A stretch of DNA of 51,574 nucleotides from Bacillus sp. 491mf (GTDB lineage: Bacteria; Bacillota; Bacilli; Bacillales; Bacillaceae_G): positions 1-51,574 of the forward strand of contig NZ_FOLV01000026.1 of the NCBI RefSeq assembly GCF_900112415.1, given 5' to 3'. The position numbers and the translations under genes were made by a program. The notes under the pieces were generated by a model. It was given only the letters and a program-made list of their open reading frames with translations. It was not told the origin of the DNA and did not search any database. This document shows positions 45,669 to 51,574 of this stretch, one piece after another (position 1 is the stretch's first letter; each line of letters starts with the position of its first letter).

Positions 45669-46847
45669 ATGTCAAAACAAATTGTCATCTTAGGTGCTGG
45701 TTATGGCGGACTTCTTGCAGCTTTAAATGTACGTAAACATTACAGCAAATCAGAAGCACAAGTTACCGTTATCAACCAATATCCAACACATCAAATTATT
45801 ACAGAACTACACCGCCTTGCAGCAGGAAATGTTTCTGAACAGGCAATTGCTATGCCATTAGAAAAACTTTTCAAAGGCAAAGATATCGATCTTAAAATCG
45901 CAACAGTTGAGTCATTCTCAGTAGACAAAAAAGAAGTAAAATTAGCTGACGGCAATACTTTATCTTACGATGCTCTTGTAGTTGCTTTAGGAAGTAAAAC
46001 AGCTTACTTTGGCATCCCAGGATTAGAAGAAAACAGCATGGTATTAAAATCTGCAAACGATGCAAACAAAATCTTCAAACATGTTGAAGAACGCATTCAA
46101 GAATACGCAAAAACAAAAAATGAAGCTGACGCAACAATCGTAATCGGCGGTGGCGGATTAACTGGCGTTGAGCTAGTTGGTGAACTTGCTGATATTATGC
46201 CAAAGTTTGCAAAAAGCCACGGCGTAAATCCGAAAGAAGTTAAACTATTGCTTGTTGAAGCAGGTCCAAAAATCCTTCCAGTATTACCGGATGATTTAAT
46301 TGAACGTGCAACTACTAGCTTAGAAGCACGCGGCGTTCAATTCTTAACAGGCCTTCCTGTAACAAACGTTGAAGGCAATACAATTGATTTAAAAGATGGT
46401 CAAAAAATCGTTGCAAATACGTTCGTTTGGACAGGTGGCGTTCAAGGTAACCCTCTAGTAGGTGAATCAGGTCTTGAAGTAAACCGCGGCCGTGCAACGG
46501 TTAACGAATACCTTCAATCTACTTCTCATAAAGACGTATTCGTTGCAGGTGACAGCGCAGTTGTCTTCGGTTCAGAAGGCCGTCCATATCCGCCAACAGC
46601 ACAAATCGCTTGGCAAATGGGCGAACTAATTGGCTACAATCTATATGCACATCTAGAAGAAAAAGCATTCGAAGAGTTTGCACCAGTAAACTCTGGAACA
46701 CTTGCAAGTTTAGGCCGTAAAGATGCAGTTGCTATCATCGGAGCAAGCTCAACTCCACTTAAAGGCTTACCAGCATCTCTAATGAAAGAAGCAAGTAACG
46801 TTCGTTACTTATCACACATTAAAGGTCTATTCAGCTTAGCTTATTAA
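45669..46847 (+). CDS. ndh: Type II NADH dehydrogenase
   Basis: 392 aa non-proton-pumping NADH:menaquinone oxidoreductase, peripheral on the inner face of the membrane. FAD-binding GAGYGG (9-14), NADH-binding VIGGGGLTGVELVGEL, second FAD motif VFVAGDSAVVF, and the quinone-site region YPPTAQIAWQMGE. Second gene of yjlC-ndh. It is followed by a clear terminator. With ldh it disposes of NADH by respiration rather than fermentation. Confidence 0.95.
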   Translation: MSKQIVILGAGYGGLLAALNVRKHYSKSEAQVTVINQYPTHQIITELHRLAAGNVSEQAIAMPLEKLFKGKDIDLKIATVESFSVDKKEVKLADGNTLSYDALVVALGSKTAYFGIPGLEENSMVLKSANDANKIFKHVEERIQEYAKTKNEADATIVIGGGGLTGVELVGELADIMPKFAKSHGVNPKEVKLLLVEAGPKILPVLPDDLIERATTSLEARGVQFLTGLPVTNVEGNTIDLKDGQKIVANTFVWTGGVQGNPLVGESGLEVNRGRATVNEYLQSTSHKDVFVAGDSAVVFGSEGRPYPPTAQIAWQMGELIGYNLYAHLEEKAFEEFAPVNSGTLASLGRKDAVAIIGASSTPLKGLPASLMKEASNVRYLSHIKGLFSLAY

Positions 46848-46856
46848 TCTGAATGA

Positions 46857-46897
46857 TAACCCGAATCATGTTTACCTATGATTCGGGTTTTTATTTA
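46857..46897 (+). terminator. Terminator after ndh
   Basis: AACCCGAATCAT-GTTTACCT-ATGATTCGGGTTTTTATTT. Confidence 0.9.
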
Positions 46898-46984
46898 ATC
46901 AAAATTCTCTACATAACTTATTCGACAAGAAAGTAACATGCACCTTTTAAAATTTCTAAATATACTGTCTATTTTGTTACAATT

Positions 46985-47340
46985 TTGTGTAGTGTAATCC
47001 TTTCTTTTTAAACGGTAAAAAACAGTTCGCTGTGCCTAGGCGGACAGTAGAAAACTGTATGTGAGGCATCTCCCTCCTTACCTCGAGGGATTCTTCAATC
47101 TTTCATTTCCGAGTTCTTCACATCTTCTGTGTTCTTCACCTGTTAACTCCAGGCTCGAGCTAGAGTGCTCTTGACGAGGCGGCAAGTTTCACTTTATGTT
47201 ACGCTCTGCAAATCCACTCGCACTTCTAGTAAGAAGTTACTTTGTCACAGGGCTTCAATCTTAGAATTTCTCCCCCAAGTGCCTGTCAGCTACCAGGCGA
47301 CTTGGTTCTTATGAGCAGTGCCCAGCTAAGCTGAGTACAC
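46985..47340 (-). other. Unassigned structured region, possible ncRNA or IS200/605-type remnant
   Basis: Between two convergent terminators, clearly richer in G+C than its surroundings and without a usable reading frame. Strong hairpins on the minus strand: CCAAGTCGCCTG/CAGGC..ACTTGG, CTTCT/AGAAG, CCCTC/GAGGG, CAGTT/AACTG. The block GAAGAATCCCTCGAGG to GGAGGGAGATGCCTC looks like the right end (omega-RNA/guide boundary) of IS605-type tnpB elements, but no tnpB is present. Strand is a guess. Confidence 0.4.
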
Positions 47341-47343
47341 AAC

Positions 47344-47382
47344 AAAAAAAGCAATGAGCCCGCTGCTCATTGCTTTTCTTAT
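47344..47382 (-). terminator. Terminator after nupC
   Basis: Same hairpin as at 44584: GCAATGAGC-AGCGG-GCTCATTGC flanked by A and T runs on this strand. Confidence 0.85.
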
Positions 47383-47384
47383 TT

Positions 47385-48566
47385 TTATAGCATAACCCCA
47401 ACGATAATCGCTGATAGAATACTTACTAATGTTGCACCGTATACAAGTTTTAATCCGAAAGAAGATACAACATTTGCTTGTTTTCCATCGATACTCTTCG
47501 TTGCACCTGCGATAATTCCGATAGATGAGAAGTTCGCAAATGATACAAGGAATACAGATAAGATACCAACTGTACGAGCTGATAAGCCACTCGCTGCTTT
47601 TCCTAAATCAAGCATCGCAACGAATTCGTTTGTTACTAATTTTGTTGCCATAATTTGTCCAGCTGTTACCATCTCAGATGCTGGAATACCCATGATGAAC
47701 GCTAATGGTGAGAATACATATCCTAAGATTGTTTGGAATGTAATACCGAACACAGAATCAAATAGACCGTTAATTGCTGCCATCAATGCAATGAATCCGA
47801 TTAACATTGCTGCTACTGTAACTGCAATTGAAAATCCTAACATAATGTACTCGCCTAGCATTTCGAAGAACGTTTGATGCTTGTCCTCTTGTAACTCTAA
47901 AATATCATCCTCTTCACTTACATCGTAAGGATTTAAAATGTGAATAATAACAAATCCACTAAATAAGTTTAAAACAAGTGCTGTTACAACATATTTAGGG
48001 TCAAGCATTTTCATGTAAGAACCAACGATTGACATGGAAACCGTTGACATAGAAGATGCACAGAGTGTATATAAACGATTTTTTGGTAGCTTACTTAGTT
48101 GATCTTTTACTGTAATAAAAACTTCACCTTGGCCAACAATTGCCGCTGCTACTGCATTATAAGATTCTAATCTTCCTAAACCATTTACTTTACTTAATAA
48201 AAATCCAATTGCTTTAATAATAATCGGTAAAATTCTAAGATGTTGCAGAATTCCAATTAACACCGCTAAGAAAATAATTGGAAGTAATACAGAAAGGAAA
48301 AATGTGAATTCTCCTTTATTTACCATCCCACCAAATACAAAGCTAATTCCAGCGTCCGCAAATTTTAAAATTGCAGTAAATCCGTCAGAAATTCCTTTAA
48401 TTAAATAGTACCCAATCTGTGTATTTAGTAAGAAATATGATAATCCTAATTGAATAACTAGTAGAATAACAATTGGCTTATATTTAATCTTTTTCCGATC
48501 ACTACTTACAAGAAATGCCATTATAAATACAGCAATTAATCCGACAAGAAACATGACAAATTTCAT
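47385..48566 (-). CDS. nupC: NupC-family concentrative nucleoside transporter
   Basis: 393 aa with about ten membrane segments; cation-coupled nucleoside uptake. Family landmarks: [40 protein letters not shown] (with the substrate-binding QGE), and [16 protein letters not shown]. Start at the ATG of MKFVMF after AATGGAGGATTCAAGT. Monocistronic; two cre-like sites upstream suggest CcpA catabolite repression. Confidence 0.93.
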   Translation of the reverse strand: MKFVMFLVGLIAVFIMAFLVSSDRKKIKYKPIVILLVIQLGLSYFLLNTQIGYYLIKGISDGFTAILKFADAGISFVFGGMVNKGEFTFFLSVLLPIIFLAVLIGILQHLRILPIIIKAIGFLLSKVNGLGRLESYNAVAAAIVGQGEVFITVKDQLSKLPKNRLYTLCASSMSTVSMSIVGSYMKMLDPKYVVTALVLNLFSGFVIIHILNPYDVSEEDDILELQEDKHQTFFEMLGEYIMLGFSIAVTVAAMLIGFIALMAAINGLFDSVFGITFQTILGYVFSPLAFIMGIPASEMVTAGQIMATKLVTNEFVAMLDLGKAASGLSARTVGILSVFLVSFANFSSIGIIAGATKSIDGKQANVVSSFGLKLVYGATLVSILSAIIVGVML

Positions 48567-48684
48567 ACTTGAATCCTCCATTTTGTAGTCTAGTCTACCA
48601 TGATGTACCAGTCGTCTAACGATAGACGTCTGACAATTTAGATTAAAAAAATAATTCCCTCAAAATTAAATTACCACCTACATT

Positions 48685-48699
48685 AGTAAGCGTTTGCAT
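48685..48699 (-). promoter_or_regulatory. cre site upstream of nupC
   Basis: Minus strand ATGCAAACGCTTACT fits WTGNAANCGNWNNCW at every position, about 120 bases before nupC. Confidence 0.75.
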
Positions 48700-48772
48700 T
48701 AAGCGGAATTCTATACTGAATAATTATTGCGAAATATGAGAATGATATCAATTGGTTTCATCCATAAATTAA

Positions 48773-48787
48773 TTGTAAGCGTTATCT
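48773..48787 (+). promoter_or_regulatory. Second cre-like site upstream of nupC
   Basis: TTGTAAGCGTTATCT also fits WTGNAANCGNWNNCW. The 300-base gap holds these two sites, the symporter terminator and otherwise A+T-rich sequence. Confidence 0.55.
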
Positions 48788-48831
48788 TTCTAAAAAGCAA
48801 TATATTTTTTAAAGGGAAAAATATACAGAAA

Positions 48832-48865
48832 AAAGGAACATAGACTCCCACCTCTATGTCCCTTC
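48832..48865 (-). terminator. Terminator after the alanine symporter gene
   Basis: GGGACATAGAGG-TGGGAGT-CTATGTTCCTTTTTT on the minus strand. Confidence 0.85.
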
Positions 48866-48871
48866 TCGTTA

Positions 48872-50296
48872 CTATCCTACTTGCTTTTCTTTTTCAATCA
48901 CTGGATCTTCCCAACATTCTGCATTTTTCAATCCCGGAATAGAACTTGCATGGAATACAGGATCTTTTCCTTCTTTCTTCTGCTTCATATAGTCTGTAAG
49001 TGCAGCAAATGCAAATTTACCAAGAAACGCAATCGCAATTAAATTTATGATAACCATAAAGCCCATAAATAAATCCGCTAAATCCCATACAAATTGGATC
49101 TTTGCAACCGAACCGAATACAATCATGGATAACACACTTATTCGGTATACCATCAACCATACTTTACTATTGTTTAAGAATCGAATATTTGTTTCTCCGT
49201 AATAATAGTTACCAATTAACGCACCGAATCCAAATAGGAAAATAAAGATAGCAAGACACCCTGATGCCCAAGAGCCGACATGTTCACTTAATGCTGCTTG
49301 TGTAAGTGCAATACCATTTAGCTCTGGTTGTTTGTATGCATCAGAAAGTAAAATAATAAATGCTGTGCTTGTACAGACAATCAGTGTATCCGTTAATACA
49401 CCAAATGCTTGAATAAGTCCTTGTTTCACCGGATGGCTTGTTGTTGCCGTTGCGGCAACGTTTGGCGCACTTCCCATACCAGCTTCATTTGAGAATAAAC
49501 CACGTTTAACCCCATGCATGAGCGCTGCGCCGATTGAACCGCCTGCTATTTGTTTAAAGCCAAATGCATTTTGAACAATAAGAGAAAGAACTTCCGGCAT
49601 TTTTGTTATGTTTGTAACTATAACAAATAATGCAATACCAATGTATAAAACAGCTAGAAACATCACCTTGTATTCAGCTATTTTTGCAATACGCTGCACA
49701 CCGCCAAAGATAATCCCAGCGAAAGCAACAGCCATAATAATTCCTAAAGTTAAACGATCTGTACCAAATGCGTTCTCAAAAGCAATTGTAACAGTATTTG
49801 ATTGGACAGAATTGAATACAAGACCGAAAGTGATCGTAATTAAAATGGAGAATAATACTCCCATCCAACGTTTGTTTAATCCTTTTTCCATATAATAGGA
49901 CGGACCACCACGGAAACCACTTTTATCTTTTACTTTATATATTTGCGCTAACGTACTTTCAACAAAGCTGGATGCTGAGCTAATAATAGAAATAATCCAC
50001 ATCCAAAATACCGCTCCAGGACCGCCTAATGCAATCGCAATCGCAATTCCTGTGATATTTCCCGTTCCAACGCGAGCGGCCATACCAATACAGAACGCTT
50101 GAAATGGGGAAACTTCATCTTTAGAACCAGCTTTTCCTTCCATTAACACACGGACCATTTCCTTTAACATTCGAAACTGTACAAATTTCGATTTAAACGT
50201 AAAATAAATTCCGAAAGTAACAAGCATAATAATTAACAATTTAGACCACAGAAAATCATTTGTTAATCCCAATAGATCCGACAAAAATTGTCCCAT
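48872..50296 (-). CDS. Sodium:alanine symporter (AgcS/DAACS family)
   Basis: 474 aa, 11 or so membrane segments; Na+- or H+-coupled uptake of alanine or glycine. Landmarks: FQAFCIGMAARVGTGNITGI, LGGPGAVFWMW, RGGPSYYMEKGLNKRW and GVKRGLFSNEAGMGSAPNVA, the family signature. Start ATG after TGAGGTGATATG. A second, broken copy of the same family lies directly upstream. Confidence 0.95.
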   Translation of the reverse strand: MGQFLSDLLGLTNDFLWSKLLIIMLVTFGIYFTFKSKFVQFRMLKEMVRVLMEGKAGSKDEVSPFQAFCIGMAARVGTGNITGIAIAIALGGPGAVFWMWIISIISSASSFVESTLAQIYKVKDKSGFRGGPSYYMEKGLNKRWMGVLFSILITITFGLVFNSVQSNTVTIAFENAFGTDRLTLGIIMAVAFAGIIFGGVQRIAKIAEYKVMFLAVLYIGIALFVIVTNITKMPEVLSLIVQNAFGFKQIAGGSIGAALMHGVKRGLFSNEAGMGSAPNVAATATTSHPVKQGLIQAFGVLTDTLIVCTSTAFIILLSDAYKQPELNGIALTQAALSEHVGSWASGCLAIFIFLFGFGALIGNYYYGETNIRFLNNSKVWLMVYRISVLSMIVFGSVAKIQFVWDLADLFMGFMVIINLIAIAFLGKFAFAALTDYMKQKKEGKDPVFHASSIPGLKNAECWEDPVIEKEKQVG

Positions 50297-50455
50297 ATCA
50301 TCACCTCATATCAAAATTTAGTAGCCCTAATTCATATAAAATAATCTTATTTTTCCGACATAAATAAACTCGTCTCATATACACATGTAACCGTACAGCT
50401 AACAGCTGCACCATCATGCTTGTTCCGTATGCCAGATTTTTAAATTGGACTTATA

Positions 50456-50867
50456 TATAACGTTCAAGACCAAATGCATTCTTAATTCTTACAAGCAAGT
50501 GTAACTGTATTTGCTTGTACAGAGTTAAAAATTAGTTCATAACTAATTGTAATTAAGATAGAGAATAAAATTCCCATCCAGCGCTTATTTAAACCTTTTT
50601 CCATATAGTAAGCTGGGCCACCTAACGAAATCGCTAGCGCTCCCCTACTAAGTTACCAATCCCGATGCGGGCTGCAGAACTTATACAAAAAGATTGAAAA
50701 AAAGAAACGCTGCCTTTTTTATCCGCCATTTCCCCTAGATGACGAATTGGAACAAACTTAAGTTTAAAAGAAAAATAAAGGCCTAAGCCAATTAACATCG
50801 CAATAATTACATAAGTCCATAAAATATTATTCGTTGCCCCAACAAATTTTTCTAAAATGCTAATCAT
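50456..50867 (-). pseudogene. Decayed second sodium:alanine symporter
   Basis: Starts normally (ATG at 50867 after a long G run; MISILEKFVGATNNILWTYV, FFQSFCISSAARIGIGNL), then a one-base shift, ALAISLGGP joined directly to AYYMEKGLNKRWMG, and later NSVQANTVTLA, a second shift and NAFGLERYI. Against the intact neighbour, 39 residues between two GGP motifs are missing, and everything beyond residue about 190 is gone. It has a cre site upstream, so it was once a regulated gene. Confidence 0.85.
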
Positions 50868-51002
50868 GTTGTCCCCCCCTTTTTCCTTACACAAATTCAA
50901 TTGTAATTTAAATCCCTTCAAAAATCAACAATTTTCGACAAAACAACAATTTCACATGACATTACCTCTCGAATTCTCCGTTTTCCTTCAAAATACTCTA
51001 AA

Positions 51003-51017
51003 TTGCAAACGCTTACA
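51003..51017 (+). promoter_or_regulatory. cre site upstream of the broken symporter
   Basis: TTGCAAACGCTTACA fits the full cre consensus, 136 bases before the pseudogene start. Confidence 0.75.
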
Positions 51018-51062
51018 AGAAAAAACGTTATGTCACATTTTCTAACACGGAAATATAATCCA

Positions 51063-51103
51063 TTAAAAAAGCACAATTCTCTCTATCCGAATTGTGCTTT
51101 TTG
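51063..51103. terminator. Free-standing bidirectional terminator-like hairpin
   Basis: AAAAAAGCACAATTC-...-GAATTGTGCTTTTT; no gene ends here now, perhaps a relic. Confidence 0.65.
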
Positions 51104-51109
51104 ATATGA

Positions 51110-51195
51110 TTTTATATAAGTCGCTGCGCGGTAGGAAAAGACTCTGACCGCTCCTATACATAGCCAGTAAAATGCTTTTCTGCCCTTTTTTCATA
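51110..51195. repeat. Dispersed CTGACCGCTCC-family repeat, copy J
   Basis: AAGTCGCTGCGCGGTAGG, ACTCTGACCGCTCCTATACA, TAGCCAGTAAAATGC. Confidence 0.6.
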
Positions 51196-51227
51196 AAGTG
51201 ACTAAGTAGTTATCAAATTTCTTCTCT

Positions 51228-51385
51228 CGATAAAGTGAAACTTCCGTCAGTGGGGGTTTTCTTCATCCCCCACTGACGGTTAGTTGAACCAATCGGGCTT
51301 TTACGGGCAGTTATCCCCCACCTATCTTCTTTGCTTCTTTCTGAATCTTGAGGTGGGGGTCTTACTGCCCGTTAATGCGGGATAA
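51228..51385. repeat. Structured dispersed repeat with two long stems
   Basis: Stem 1: CCGTCAGTGGGGG (51244-51256) with CCCCCACTGACGG (51267-51279). Stem 2: ACGGGCAGT (51303-51311) plus CCCCCACCT (51315-51323) with AGGTGGGGG (51351-51359) plus ACTGCCCGT (51364-51372). A decayed copy lies at 15425-15530. No reading frame. Confidence 0.75.
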
Positions 51386-51390
51386 ATCGG

Positions 51391-51443
51391 TTAACAGTCT
51401 AATATTGTATTTTAGAGCCTACAATACAATATTAGACTGTTAA
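51391..51443. repeat. Perfect 19-bp inverted repeat
   Basis: TTAACAGTCTAATATTGTA (51391-51409) and TACAATATTAGACTGTTAA (51425-51443). No T run on the strand of the adjacent gene, so either a terminator without U tract, an operator or an element end. Confidence 0.6.
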
Positions 51444-51470
51444 AAAATATAAGAACTCCATCATTTCCAT

Positions 51471-51574
51471 TTAAATGATATTAGCTACAATCATCTTCGT
51501 ACGACTATCTACTACTTCATAATAAATTTCTAGCCCTTTTCGAGTACCTGCGACGATCTTAGCAGCTTTCAACT
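51471..51574 (-). CDS. C-terminus of an ArsR-like regulator, 5' part outside the window
   Basis: The last 33 codons read LKAAKIVAGTRKGLEIYYEV then VDSRTKMIVANII and stop. The 'L..A.IV...R.G..IYYEV.D' pattern is the wing and last helix of an ArsR/SmtB winged-helix protein. The rest, including any metal site, is beyond the window edge. Confidence 0.65.
   Translation of the reverse strand, partial: LKAAKIVAGTRKGLEIYYEVVDSRTKMIVANII

Noticed and set aside
46985-47340. Group I or group II intron, tmRNA, RNase P RNA or 6S RNA in the structured island
   Set aside because: The conserved core words of these RNAs were looked for on both strands and not found.

Overview
The window is chromosomal DNA from the Bacillus cereus group. 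Low G+C, a cereolysin O-type cytolysin fragment, gene order matching the Bacillus yus cluster (metNPQ, yusD/E/F, gcvH, yusI, fadE/fadA/fadN, yuzL, proline dehydrogenase), a bacillolysin, and intergenic repeats resembling bcr elements all point there. This is a species-group inference from recognised sequences, not a database match. No rRNA, tRNA, CRISPR array, intact insertion sequence or prophage was seen.

Layout. 1-0.64 kb: 5' part of a thiol-activated cytolysin gene. 0.9-6.1 kb: complete Fe-S assembly operon sufCDSUB. 6.3-9.3 kb: methionine ABC importer metN-metI-metQ behind a SAM-I riboswitch, with a repeat inserted in the leader. 9.4-11.8 kb: small yus-type genes (SCP2-like, thioredoxin-like, Toprim, gcvH, ArsC-like). 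12-13.1 kb: PAP2 phosphatase preceded by three operator-like palindromes on a 43-bp period. 13.2-15.3 kb: PTS-IIC-like protein and L-lactate dehydrogenase under a perfect Rex box. 15.5-19.2 kb: two CotF-like mini genes, a TetR/metallo-hydrolase pair with paired operators, and a deaminase/MFS pair. 19.4-25 kb: fatty acid beta-oxidation fadN-fadA-fadE with a FadR operator. 25.2-29.8 kb: yuzL, a penicillin-binding DD-carboxypeptidase-like protein, proline dehydrogenase, and small conserved genes including a TrmB regulator. 30-31.6 kb: amino-acid permease with a T-box leader (probable Thr specifier). 31.9-33.1 kb: YidC-type insertase with an upstream leader ORF. 33.2-38.5 kb: YitT and DedA membrane proteins, a second-type MetRS with a Met T-box, and a methyltransferase. 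38.7-44.6 kb: DUF59 protein, neutral protease, pirin, a metallopeptidase-like protein, Dps with a perfect PerR box, LOG, MazG-like and ferritin. 44.8-46.9 kb: decayed gene, then yjlC-ndh. 47-51.6 kb: a structured unassigned region, NupC and alanine symporter genes with cre sites, a decayed second alanine symporter, and repeats. The last 104 bases hold the C-terminus of an ArsR-like protein.

How the parts work together. The window is core metabolism and stress physiology: Fe-S assembly (suf, DUF59), methionine supply and charging (metNIQ, MetRS), redox-controlled fermentation and respiration (Rex-ldh, ndh), lipid catabolism (FadR-fad), and iron/peroxide protection (PerR-dps, ferritin). Several units show leader-RNA control: one SAM riboswitch, two T-boxes, and a probable nascent-chain sensor.

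Best candidate for something undescribed: the 94-codon ORF immediately upstream of the YidC gene (32744-33028). It has one N-terminal membrane segment, and its last codons form one arm of a 10-bp hairpin whose other arm contains the first two bases of the yidC Shine-Dalgarno. That is the architecture of a MifM-type ribosome-arrest sensor of membrane insertion, but with a C-terminus I do not recognise. Second best is the G+C-richer, hairpin-rich 360-bp stretch at about 46985-47340 between two convergent terminators. Several dispersed repeat families fill nearly all the long intergenic spaces.
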